Assembly: GCA_029907285.1 (NCBI GenBank)
Contig: JARYMD010000063.1
Coordinates: forward strand, 1-14,275
From: Verrucomicrobiota bacterium
GTDB taxonomy: Bacteria; Verrucomicrobiota; Verrucomicrobiia; Limisphaerales; J093
Direction: 5' to 3'
DNA length: 14,275 bases
The translations under genes and the position numbers were made by a program. Positions 1-7,597 of this stretch are shown one piece after another. Below the pieces are notes generated by a model that saw only the letters and a list, made by a program, of their open reading frames with translations, did no database searches and was not told the origin of the DNA. How positions within the stretch are numbered: position 1 is the first letter of the stretch; every line of letters begins with the position of its first letter.

Positions 1-2
1 CA

Positions 3-443
3 GTGCTTGCTCCTCTGCCGGATCGTGAACTTGTTTTGGGGCAGACGCTCGCCTTCCAAATAGGCGCCACTGACTCAGATTTTCCACCGCAAACGCTGTC
101 GTTCAGCCTTGGCCCGGGCGCGCCAGCCGGCGCCGCAGTGGATTCAGCCACCGGCCTTTTCACATGGACACCTGACACTGCCCCGGATGAACAGCACATC
201 GCTGTCGTTGTCACTGACAACGGCGTTCCGCCACTCAGTGCGCAAACGACATTCCGGGTCGTAGTGCACTCTGCCCCTCGGATTTCGCTTCGGATGTCAA
301 CCGAAGCGCTCGAATTGTCATGGTCTCAAGGCGTGCTCCAGGAAGCCGACGAAGTGACCGGCCCGTACCGCGACGTCCAATGCACGCCGCCGTGTGTGAT
401 TGTCCCAACTGAAAGCCGCAAGTTTTACCGCATCAGACCATGA
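3..443 (+). CDS. C-terminal part of Ig-like-domain surface/secreted protein (5' end outside window)
   Basis: This is the last 146 residues of a larger protein; the frame is open to the left edge, so the GTG at base 3 is probably not the true start. Residues about 5-90 look like a cadherin/putative-Ig repeat: the pattern D-S-A-T-G-L-F-T-W-T-P followed by V-V-V-T-D-N-G is typical of that fold. Residues about 94-146 form a second small module (L-S-W... L-Q-E-A-D ... G-P-Y-R-D-V ... K-F-Y-R-I-R-P) resembling a C-terminal module I associate with large exported Verrucomicrobia proteins. The likely role is a cell-surface or secreted adhesive or structural protein; no catalytic motif is visible in this part. 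Its stop codon overlaps the start of the next gene (ATGA, 440-443), so the two are probably co-translated. The family call is fairly safe; the full-length function cannot be judged. Confidence 0.75.
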   Translation: MLAPLPDRELVLGQTLAFQIGATDSDFPPQTLSFSLGPGAPAGAAVDSATGLFTWTPDTAPDEQHIAVVVTDNGVPPLSAQTTFRVVVHSAPRISLRMSTEALELSWSQGVLQEADEVTGPYRDVQCTPPCVIVPTESRKFYRIRP

Positions 444-1843
444 AAACCGCCTGTGGAATTGTTCATCGCATCGTCGTCCCGCCGATCGTCCCGCTGGGCA
501 CCGCGTTGTTGTTTGCAGCAGCCGCCGCACACGCCGAAGTCCAGATGCGCGTCGAGCATCGCACGCCTTCAGAAGCTGACTCAACGTGGCTCTTGAAGGC
601 CGTCCCGCGCCCGTCAACCAACGACGCAGCCACTCTTGCCAGTTTCAGCATCGCCGCCGGCGCTGCCGATGACAACAGTGGTGGACTTGACAAGCTTCAC
701 GACGGCCGAATGCCAACGGATGAGGACCAGCCGGATGCGAATTTCTTTTTTGCGGCTGGCACTGCCGGTGGCCGTATCGTGATTGATCTTGGCCGTGCCA
801 CCGACCTCGCCCAGGTTAACACCTACTCATGGCACCCCAACACTCGCGGTCCGCAGGTCTATACGCTGTGGGCCAGCGACGGCACACAAACCAACTTCAA
901 CGCCCGCGTTCCTCCAGGCACGGACCCGCAGACCTGCGGCTGGCAGAAACTGGCATCGGTGGATACCCGGCCAAAGACAGGCCCGGTAGGCGGACAATAT
1001 GCCGTGTCAGTGTCAAACTCGGACGGCACGTTGGGCCGATTCCGCTACGTGCTGTTGGACGTTTCCCGGACTGAAGACAGCGATCCATTCGGCAACACAT
1101 TCTACAGCGAGGTGGACGTGGTGAGTGCCGACCCTGAGTTCGTGGCGACGCCGCCGCCTTCGCCGCCCAAACCGCCGCCGTTCCGACTGCGATCAGCAGA
1201 CGGGTACTGCGAGATTGTCGTGGACAGCTCGGACGCGCCGGACTTGAAAGAATGGGCCGAGCAAACTCTGGCGCCAGTCCTGGCCGAGTGGTATCCCAAG
1301 GTCGTTGCCATGCTCCCCAGCGAAGGTTACACCGCACCCACGAACTTCACCGTGGTATTGAGACCCGGACGTGGCGTGGCCGCCACAGGCGGAAGGCGCA
1401 TTACAGCCAACTCCGACTGGATCAGGCGCGAGCTGCGTGGCGAAGCTGTGGGCGCGCTCCTTCATGAAATGGTGCATGTCGTTCAGCAGTACGGCCGGGC
1501 GCCCCGCGGCGGCAGCCGACCCCCGGGCTGGCTCACCGAGGGCATCACAGATTACATCAGATGGTTCAAATTCGAGCCGGAAAGCCACGGCGCTGACATC
1601 GTCTGGCTCCGCCGACAACGCAATCCGAACCTGCGCTACGACGCGTCCTATCGCATCACTGCGAACTTCCTGAATTGGGTGGCTGAAAAATACGATCCTG
1701 AAATCGTGCGCCATCTCAACGCCGCCATCCGCGAAGGGAAATACGGCGAGAGCGTGTGGAAAGAGTTCACCGGCAAAACCGCTGATGAATTGGGCGCAGA
1801 ATGGAAAGCCCAGATCGAGCAATTGCTCAAACCGGACCAATAA
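440..1843 (+). CDS. Secreted basic-secretory-protein-type zinc metallopeptidase with N-terminal galactose-binding-like domain
   Basis: This 467-residue protein begins with a hydrophobic signal peptide (about residues 10-32, probable cleavage after A-H-A). Residues about 60-230 have the look of a discoidin/galactose-binding beta-sandwich (G-G-R-I-V-I-D-L-G ... Y-T-L-W-A-S-D-G ... R-Y-V-L-L-D-V). A proline-rich linker follows at about 237-247. Residues about 255-460 match the plant/bacterial basic secretory protein peptidase family (Pfam BSP). They contain the zinc motif H-E-M-V-H (342-346), followed by V-V-Q-Q-Y-G, and the downstream W-L-T-E-G-I-T-D-Y (365-373), whose glutamate may complete the site. 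It should act outside the cytoplasm as a metallopeptidase; the substrate is unknown. The sugar-binding-like domain may target it to a glycan or surface. The start is fixed by the signal peptide and the ATGA overlap with the upstream gene. No Shine-Dalgarno is obvious. The family call is strong; activity is inferred. Confidence 0.88.
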   Translation: MKTACGIVHRIVVPPIVPLGTALLFAAAAAHAEVQMRVEHRTPSEADSTWLLKAVPRPSTNDAATLASFSIAAGAADDNSGGLDKLHDGRMPTDEDQPDANFFFAAGTAGGRIVIDLGRATDLAQVNTYSWHPNTRGPQVYTLWASDGTQTNFNARVPPGTDPQTCGWQKLASVDTRPKTGPVGGQYAVSVSNSDGTLGRFRYVLLDVSRTEDSDPFGNTFYSEVDVVSADPEFVATPPPSPPKPPPFRLRSADGYCEIVVDSSDAPDLKEWAEQTLAPVLAEWYPKVVAMLPSEGYTAPTNFTVVLRPGRGVAATGGRRITANSDWIRRELRGEAVGALLHEMVHVVQQYGRAPRGGSRPPGWLTEGITDYIRWFKFEPESHGADIVWLRRQRNPNLRYDASYRITANFLNWVAEKYDPEIVRHLNAAIREGKYGESVWKEFTGKTADELGAEWKAQIEQLLKPDQ

Positions 1844-1899
1844 GAGATTCCCTTTTAACTCTGGCTACACCAGTGATTTGCACCTGGAACAGGCCGGCT

Positions 1900-1959
1900 C
1901 CCCCATAGGGGCGGTGTGAGCACGACCGGCGCGAGCACGGGGGTACTGTCTTGTCCCCG
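1900..1959. other. Weak hairpins in convergent gap (possible terminator region)
   Basis: The 147-bp gap between the converging metallopeptidase and PepSY-like genes holds two short GC hairpins. CCCC (1901-1904) pairs with GGGG (1908-1911) around ATA, and CGGGG (1938-1942) pairs with CCCCG (1955-1959) around a 12-nt loop. Neither has a clear T-tract, so a terminator role is only plausible. Nothing else in the gap looks coding. Confidence 0.25.
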
Positions 1960-1990
1960 CGAATGACGGCACAGCAGTGGGCCAGACAGG

Positions 1991-2308
1991 TTATTCGATG
2001 CGTTTTCCCGCGGGATCGCAGGTGACTTCAACAGTCCTGCCATCTTTCTTTCCTCGGATTTCGAAGGTGGTTTCGCCGTACTCGATCCCTTTCATGACGG
2101 TCAAACCCGTTGTCGTACCGAAAAACTTCTCCACCTCGGCTCTGACGGGCGCGGGCAACTCGTGGAAGTCAGCCACAGTCAAGATGCGGAGATGCAGATT
2201 GGCCGACAAATATTGCTCGCATGCGACGCGGCTTGTTCGATAACCTTCGAGCGTCGATTGCAGCGCATGTCGGCAAACGCACAACTCGATAAAGACGTCA
2301 GCGTTCAT
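1991..2308 (-). CDS. Small PepSY-like domain protein (possibly N-terminally degraded)
   Basis: The 105-residue minus-strand ORF has a C-terminal half (about residues 43-105) that resembles the small PepSY-like fold: a helix with E-L-P-A-P-V-R-A-E-V-E-K, then an alternating strand T-T-F-E-I-R, K-K-D-G-R-T-V-E-V and a final D-P-A-G-K-R-I-E. Proteins of this kind are usually short exported proteins with a signal peptide, but the N-terminal 40 residues here show none. The frame stays open upstream of the ATG to a stop at 2372-2374, without another ATG. Its 5' end lies 15 bp from the preferred start of the divergent AraC gene and would overlap longer versions of that gene. It may be an intact atypical protein, a gene with a frameshifted or lost signal peptide, or a remnant. 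Function is unknown. Confidence 0.45.
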   Translation of the reverse strand: MNADVFIELCVCRHALQSTLEGYRTSRVACEQYLSANLHLRILTVADFHELPAPVRAEVEKFFGTTTGLTVMKGIEYGETTFEIRGKKDGRTVEVTCDPAGKRIE

Positions 2309-2323
2309 GGCGCCGGGACCCGG

Positions 2324-4582
2324 ATGTGGGGCGTAAAAGCTGCCGATGTTGATAATCGTCCGTGGATAGCGTCATTTCCCGTATGCCCGGCGTTGAACCA
2401 GCACCACATCGCGCATGTCGGGATAATGGAAGCAGCCGCTCCGTACGAGATCGTTCGGAGCAAACAGACCAGCACGTATTTCATGGCCTGTTACGGCGGG
2501 AGCGGCCGCGTTCTGATCGATGGTTGTTGGAGGGATTGCCGTGCTGGGATGGCGTGTTTGCTCCCGCCACATATACATAACGCCTTCAGCGCTGTTCGGG
2601 GGCAAAAGTGGCAATTCTGCTGGGTCTGTTATGTCCAACCAGCCGGCCAAAGGCCAATCTCCGACGCCGCTTCGCCTGTTTTGGCGCGCTACGATCACGT
2701 GCCTCTGCACTCGGCGATTCTGGGGTTGATCCACGAATGTCAGAGCGCGGCGGCGCCAGCCCTGCTCCAGCGATGGACCGAGCTGATCAATGAATACGTG
2801 CTGCGGTTTGCAAGGCCGGCGAACGGTGACCTGCGCCTGCGCCAGCTTTGGCAGAGAGTAACCGCCCAACTCGGTGAGAACTGGACCTTGAAACGCCTTG
2901 CACGAGAAGCAGGATACAGCACCGAACACCTCAGGCGTCTTTGCCACATTGAAGTTGGCCGGAGCCCGATGCACCAGGTCATCTATCTCCGAATGCGGCG
3001 CGCGGCTGACCTACTCGTGTCAACCAATGAGAAAGTCGAGGCAATAGCGAAAGCGGTCGGATACCAAGACCCGTTTGTCTTCTCGAGGGCGTTTCACAAG
3101 TGGGTGGGCTGGCGGCCTTCGGATTACAGGGCCAACCGGCCGGACAACGCAGAGTCTGCCAAGCCCGAACAACCGGCCGGGAAACGCCGCAACGGCCAAT
3201 ATCGCATTGGGGTTCTTGCGGGTCTGTTGTCGTCGGTCTTGACTGCCTTTTGCGCGGAGGACAGGTCGCTGCCTTTTGGCAATCCGGACGCCGAGTCGCC
3301 TGCGGCCATTCGTGGCACGGCCACGCGCAGCCGTTCGGACACAACTTCAACGGCTCTTTCCGGTGAAGCGGCGCAGAAAGACCGCGCACTGCGCGAAGAA
3401 CAACTGAAGGCCGCTCGCGAGCTTTACGAGGCGTTTCCGCGGGACCCGGACGCTGTCTATGTCACGGGCTACGTCAGCCACGAACAGGGTGACACAGCAT
3501 CCGCCATTCGCTATTGGGAGGAAATGATCAAGCCCGAGTTTGGCGCCACGCGTTTGTACGATCGCGCCGACGCACTCTACAACCTCGGGTACACATATCT
3601 TCTGCGGGAGAACTACGACAAGGCCATCCTGTTCCTCTGCGAATCGATCCAACTAAACCCGCGCAGACAGGAAGCGCATTATCGCCTCGCGCATGCCTTG
3701 TTCCTCAAAGGAACAATGGAAGAGTGCGTCCGGGTTCTCGATGAAGCAAAGATCGATGCGCCTCTTGCACATCGCTTGCGCGGGATGGCAAACCAGCAAC
3801 TGGGAAAACTGGAAGACGCCAGAAAAGACTACGAATCCGCAGTCCGCCTCAACCCGGATTTCGCCGAAGCGTATTACGGGCTGGCGATGGTCTGTGCAAG
3901 GCTCGGCGACAGGGCCAAAGCCGATGAGTGCAGGAAAAAGTTCGAAGCATTGAAATCGCAAGACGATGCCGCGGGTAGGCAAGCCCGCACAGAATTCGAT
4001 CCGCTCGCGATCACGCGCCGCAGTCTCGCCCGAACGCACACTGAGATCGGCCGCGTCTATCTTCTCCGCGCCCAGCCCCGGAAAGCCGAAGAACTTTTCC
4101 TTCGCGCAGCCGAAGTTGACCCCGACAACACCGGCTGCCGGTTCCAACTCATCATGCTCTTGCAACAGCGCCAACAGAATCAGGAAGCGTTGCGTTTCGC
4201 TCAGGAAATGGTCTGTGCAGAACCGCGAAACGCGTTTCATTATCTCGCTGTTGGAAACCTCCTGGCGCGGCTGAGACAGCGCGCCGAAGCCGAGTCCGCG
4301 TTCAAGAAGGTGATTGAGCTGGCGCCCTGCCGCCCCGAAGGGTATTTCGCTCTGGCCCAATTGTATCTCCAGTGGGACATCCAGTTGTCAGAATCGTTGC
4401 GGCTTGCGCGGCGCGCGGTCGAACTTTCGCCGTCGCCGGTCAACTACTATGTGCTCAGCCAAGCATGCGCAAGGAATGGCGATCTGCAAGGAGCAGTCGC
4501 GGCGATCGAGAAAGCCTGCGAGCTCGATCCGGGAAATCAGCAGTTGCGGGAATGGCGTTCGCGCCTTCAGCGGCAGCCGTGA
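2324..4582 (+). CDS. AraC-type regulator fused to a membrane segment and C-terminal TPR domain
   Basis: Counted from ATG 2324 the protein has 752 residues. Residues about 10-105 look like the cupin-type sensor domain of AraC regulators (G-S-G-R-V-L-I-D-G, then G-M-A-C-L-L-P-P-H). Residues about 169-272 are a full AraC DNA-binding region with two helix-turn-helix units, including L-A-R-E-A-G-Y-S and I-A-K-A-V-G-Y-Q-D-P-F-V-F-S-R-A-F. A K-R-R stretch precedes a hydrophobic segment at about 295-311 that resembles a signal anchor or signal peptide. Residues about 364-736 hold roughly ten TPR units, several ending L-N-P, V-D-P or L-D-P. No ATG or plausible start lies just before the hydrophobic segment, so the fusion appears real. 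Positive-inside charge suggests DNA-binding in the cytoplasm and TPRs outside. The next gene starts one base after the stop. Starts at 2267 or 2162 are also open, but they overlap the minus-strand ORF and add no recognisable domain. Confidence 0.85.
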   Translation: MWGVKAADVDNRPWIASFPVCPALNQHHIAHVGIMEAAAPYEIVRSKQTSTYFMACYGGSGRVLIDGCWRDCRAGMACLLPPHIHNAFSAVRGQKWQFCWVCYVQPAGQRPISDAASPVLARYDHVPLHSAILGLIHECQSAAAPALLQRWTELINEYVLRFARPANGDLRLRQLWQRVTAQLGENWTLKRLAREAGYSTEHLRRLCHIEVGRSPMHQVIYLRMRRAADLLVSTNEKVEAIAKAVGYQDPFVFSRAFHKWVGWRPSDYRANRPDNAESAKPEQPAGKRRNGQYRIGVLAGLLSSVLTAFCAEDRSLPFGNPDAESPAAIRGTATRSRSDTTSTALSGEAAQKDRALREEQLKAARELYEAFPRDPDAVYVTGYVSHEQGDTASAIRYWEEMIKPEFGATRLYDRADALYNLGYTYLLRENYDKAILFLCESIQLNPRRQEAHYRLAHALFLKGTMEECVRVLDEAKIDAPLAHRLRGMANQQLGKLEDARKDYESAVRLNPDFAEAYYGLAMVCARLGDRAKADECRKKFEALKSQDDAAGRQARTEFDPLAITRRSLARTHTEIGRVYLLRAQPRKAEELFLRAAEVDPDNTGCRFQLIMLLQQRQQNQEALRFAQEMVCAEPRNAFHYLAVGNLLARLRQRAEAESAFKKVIELAPCRPEGYFALAQLYLQWDIQLSESLRLARRAVELSPSPVNYYVLSQACARNGDLQGAVAAIEKACELDPGNQQLREWRSRLQRQP

Positions 4583-4583
4583 G

Positions 4584-6260
4584 ATGTACGCGCTTTTCAA
4601 ATCCAGCCTTGTCTCGGCCGCCGCCACAGGAATCGTTCTGCAATTGGCCGCCGCCGATGCGCCGCCTTGCACGATCCGTTTGACCGATGTCACCAAAGCG
4701 ACCGGAATAGATTTCGTGCACACAGACGGCAGTTCGGGCGAACGCTATATCGTCGAAACTGTCTGCGCAGGCATGGCGACGTTCGATTATAACGGCGACG
4801 GTTTGATCGACATCTTTTTCCTGAACGGCGCCCCACTGCGCGGCACAAAGTGCGAAGTCCCCCCAACCCCCCGCCTTTACCGCAACGAAGGCAATTGGAA
4901 ATTCACCGACGTCACACGCGAATCCGGCCTTGCGGTTACGTGTTACGGTTTGGGCGTGGCTGTGGGCGATTACAACAACGATGGCCACCCCGATCTTTAC
5001 CTGAACAACTTCGGCACCAACCTCCTGTTCCGGAACAACGGCGATGGCACTTTCACCGACGTAACCCGCCAGGCAGGTGTGTCGGACACAAACCATGTCG
5101 GCGCAGGCGCTTGTTTCCTCGACATGGACGGCGACGGCGACCTTGACCTGTTCGTGTCTCACTACATCGATTTCACGTACGAAAGACATCACGTCGCTCG
5201 TTTCAACGGGTACCCGGCCTACGTCGGCCCCCTTGATTACCCCACAACCCCGAACCGGCTCTATCGCAACAACGGCGACGGCACTTTCACCGATGTCAGT
5301 GAAGAGTCGGGCATCGCCGCCCACAAGGGCGCCGGCATGGGCATGGTCTGCGGCGATCTTGACGGAGACGGCGACACCGACATCGTCGTCGGCAACGACG
5401 AAACAGGCGATTTCCTGTTTCTCAACGATGGCAAAGGCCGGTTTGAAGAGGTCGGCTTGTTCAGCGGCATCGCCTACAACTTCAACGGCAAGGCTCACGG
5501 TACAATGGGCATCGATTGCGGTGATTACAACAACGACGGCTGGCTTGACTTGTTTGCCACTTCCTACCAGCAGGAAACCGCCACTCTGTTCCGAAACTTG
5601 GGCAAAGGATTGTTCGAGGATGCCACAGCCCGAACAGGCGCAGGTGAAGGCACGCTCCCGTTCGTCACATGGGGATGTGCAATCGTCGATCTCGACAACG
5701 ACGGCGACAGGGACCTGTTCATCGCCGCAGGGCACTTGCACGACAACGTCGAGCTGTTCGACACAACCACGACATACCACGCCCGGAACATCGTTCAAAT
5801 GAACCTCGGCAACGGCAGGTTCGTCAACGTGTCGGATCGCTGCGGCGACGGCCTCGCCGTCAAATTGAGCAGCCGCGGCGCTGCTTTTGACGACCTCGAC
5901 AACGACGGTGACATTGATGTGGTGATTTTGAATTCCCGGCTCGAGCCAACAATTCTTCGAAACGATTCCCCGCCGGGCAACCACTGGCTCGAAGTCCGGC
6001 TCCGCGGAGTGAAAACCAACCGCGACGGCGTCGGCGCCCGTGTGACAGTTGTCTCTGGCGACCTGAAGCTGGTCGATGAAGTCCACAGCGGTCGGAGTTA
6101 CCAGAGTCACTTCGGGTCGCGTTTGCATTTCGGGCTGGGACCACGCGACAGGATCGATCGCGTCGAAGTTCAGTGGGTCGGCGGAAGCCGCCAGGTGATC
6201 GGACACCCGGGAGTGGATCGGCTGATTACAATCACCGAAGAAACCACCGCCCCAAAATAA
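4584..6260 (+). CDS. Exported FG-GAP/VCBS seven-repeat propeller with ASPIC/UnbV C-terminus (CRTAC-like)
   Basis: Read from ATG 4584 the protein has 558 residues and a short N-terminal signal peptide (about residues 1-25, ending A-A-A-D-A). Seven calcium-binding-like D-x-[DN]-x-D-G loops begin near residues 68, 129, 180, 258, 314, 369 and 437, each in an FG-GAP/VCBS repeat. This fits a seven-bladed integrin-like beta-propeller. Residues about 466-550 are an ASPIC/UnbV domain (N-H-W-L-E-V-R-L-R-G, N-R-D-G-V-G-A-R-V, then H-F-G-L-G and V-E-V-Q-W). The product is expected in the periplasm or at the surface, probably binding proteins or glycans; no enzymatic role is visible. It follows the AraC-TPR gene after one base, so co-expression is very likely. 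The longer ORF start at 4314 was rejected because it overlaps the upstream gene by 269 bp and lacks a signal peptide. Confidence 0.9.
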   Translation: MYALFKSSLVSAAATGIVLQLAAADAPPCTIRLTDVTKATGIDFVHTDGSSGERYIVETVCAGMATFDYNGDGLIDIFFLNGAPLRGTKCEVPPTPRLYRNEGNWKFTDVTRESGLAVTCYGLGVAVGDYNNDGHPDLYLNNFGTNLLFRNNGDGTFTDVTRQAGVSDTNHVGAGACFLDMDGDGDLDLFVSHYIDFTYERHHVARFNGYPAYVGPLDYPTTPNRLYRNNGDGTFTDVSEESGIAAHKGAGMGMVCGDLDGDGDTDIVVGNDETGDFLFLNDGKGRFEEVGLFSGIAYNFNGKAHGTMGIDCGDYNNDGWLDLFATSYQQETATLFRNLGKGLFEDATARTGAGEGTLPFVTWGCAIVDLDNDGDRDLFIAAGHLHDNVELFDTTTTYHARNIVQMNLGNGRFVNVSDRCGDGLAVKLSSRGAAFDDLDNDGDIDVVILNSRLEPTILRNDSPPGNHWLEVRLRGVKTNRDGVGARVTVVSGDLKLVDEVHSGRSYQSHFGSRLHFGLGPRDRIDRVEVQWVGGSRQVIGHPGVDRLITITEETTAPK

Positions 6261-6362
6261 TCTGCACTTGTCATCCGCAAGACCCCCTCCATAGGCCCAT
6301 CTATGCCAAATTTCTGTGTGATCCGGGTGATTCGTTTCTCCTCGAGTAGCAACGCCCAATAA

Positions 6363-6393
6363 GAAACCCCGCGTTTTCTCGACGCGGGGTTTC
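6363..6393. terminator. Strong hairpin, likely bidirectional terminator
   Basis: An 11-bp perfect inverted repeat, GAAACCCCGCG (6363-6373) and CGCGGGGTTTC (6383-6393), encloses a 9-nt loop. It lies between the converging propeller gene (ending 6260) and isomerase gene (ending 6428), where a shared terminator is expected. The T-tract is poor on both strands, so it may instead act as an RNA-stabilising hairpin. Confidence 0.65.
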
Positions 6394-6427
6394 ATGTGAC
6401 CATCAAATGGTCAAGGCCGGGCACCCC

Positions 6428-7459
6428 TCAGGCGCCCATGCCATCCTCGAAACTTCCTGCAGCTACCGGGAAGCAGAGATAATCGCGAACGTAAGCAATC
6501 CCATTGGCGCTTGTTGCGTCAATGTCACGATAAGCACTTTCAGCCTCGACAATAAGCGGAGCCGTCTTTCGCCCCATAACCTCGCAGTGGCGTTTCGGGT
6601 AGCCAATGTTGATCAGCATTTCCGCGTACCTGACCATGTTCAGGTCGCCCGATGGTATGTCAACGAACTGCATGGCGCGGTCCGGCCAGTCAGGCGCCAT
6701 CCGGCGGAGCGGGAACCCGGGACGCACCACATGATTCTTCACGTGGCACGCATAAACTCGGTCTGCCACCTTCCTGAACCTCGTCTCCCAGCTTTCACCC
6801 TCCCAGCAGTGAGACGGGTCCGCATTGACCGCAAGGCATTTGTCGCCGTCGCAAATCTCAACGAGCACATTGAAATCGTCCGCGCACACGGCGGCTGTGC
6901 CGGGATGAATCTCGTGGCACAGGTAAACACCCATGCTGCTGGCCTTTTTTCTGATCTTGGCTGTCTTTTTCACGAAACGTTCCTTGCCCTCCTCGACAAG
7001 GTCGTAATCGCCGCCTTTCCAGAAGCCCCATGGATAGCCAGTGGCAACCTCCCATCCAAACGCCACACCCCAGAACATTGGCAGCACTTTCACGCCCAAT
7101 TCAGCCGCAAGATCAAACAACCGCATCATGTAATCCTCGGCCCATTTTTCGATCTTATCGACCGACTGTTTGGCCACGTCAGCCGGTATGAACGGCCGAA
7201 TGGTTGGACTCCCCGTCCATGCAGTCGTGTGAACCCAGGTGATACAATGACACGAGATGCCATCGATCAACATCCCGCGTTGCTCGAATGTCTGTTTGAT
7301 TTCCTTTGCGGACTTGAGCTTGTTGCCGTCCTGCAGCATGTAGTTGGACGGTTGCACGCCCACTGCGCCCGCAGCCTTTGCGTAGTCGAGGAACTGTGCC
7401 AGAGATTTTGCGCCGTGTTGGGCGCCTTCCACGCTCGGATGAAATACTGGTTGAGCCAT
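6428..7459 (-). CDS. Sugar phosphate isomerase/epimerase (AP endonuclease 2 / xylose isomerase-like TIM barrel)
   Basis: The 343-residue protein has no signal peptide and is expected in the cytoplasm. It fits the xylose isomerase-like TIM-barrel superfamily. Candidate metal ligands follow the family order: Glu183 in H-E-I-H-P-G, Asp214 and His217 in N-A-D-P-S-H, His239 in C-H-V-K-N-H, and Glu305 in V-E-A-E-S. Members isomerise or epimerise sugars and polyols, and some take part in keto-sugar or C-glycoside breakdown; the exact substrate cannot be assigned. It is transcribed away from the AraC-TPR/propeller unit and is separated by 138 bp from the upstream minus-strand gene, so it probably has its own promoter. 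That gap holds only an imperfect CCCG/CGGG repeat. The start at 7459 gives a family-like N-terminus; no Shine-Dalgarno is visible. Confidence 0.87.
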   Translation of the reverse strand: MAQPVFHPSVEGAQHGAKSLAQFLDYAKAAGAVGVQPSNYMLQDGNKLKSAKEIKQTFEQRGMLIDGISCHCITWVHTTAWTGSPTIRPFIPADVAKQSVDKIEKWAEDYMMRLFDLAAELGVKVLPMFWGVAFGWEVATGYPWGFWKGGDYDLVEEGKERFVKKTAKIRKKASSMGVYLCHEIHPGTAAVCADDFNVLVEICDGDKCLAVNADPSHCWEGESWETRFRKVADRVYACHVKNHVVRPGFPLRRMAPDWPDRAMQFVDIPSGDLNMVRYAEMLINIGYPKRHCEVMGRKTAPLIVEAESAYRDIDATSANGIAYVRDYLCFPVAAGSFEDGMGA

Positions 7460-7597
7460 AGCTATAGAATTGTTTGTTGTAGTTCAGACGTTCGGCATGT
7501 TCATACCCGTGATTTTCGGGGTTGGCAACGAAAAACAGTCGCCAATGCCGACTTTGATTCGTCTGCGCACCGCGCCTGTTCAATCTCTCCCGCCAGC

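Noticed and set aside
1855..2043. 62-residue minus-strand open frame across the convergent gap
   Set aside because: It overlaps the end of the PepSY-like ORF and spans hairpin-bearing intergenic DNA, with no protein-like pattern.
5034..5296. Two near-identical 29-bp stretches (5034-5062 and 5268-5296)
   Set aside because: Both encode R-N-N-G-D-G-T-F-T-D-V in successive FG-GAP repeats, so they reflect the normal internal repetition of the propeller rather than a separate DNA element.
5077..5802. 241-residue threonine/serine-rich frame on the plus strand
   Set aside because: It is a shifted frame inside the propeller gene; the threonine-rich pattern comes from reading GAC-rich calcium-loop codons out of phase.
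4455..6395. 646-residue open frame on the minus strand
   Set aside because: It lies antisense to the propeller gene. Its valine- and acid-rich repeats mirror the repeated D-x-D-x-D-G codons of that gene, and no family pattern is visible.
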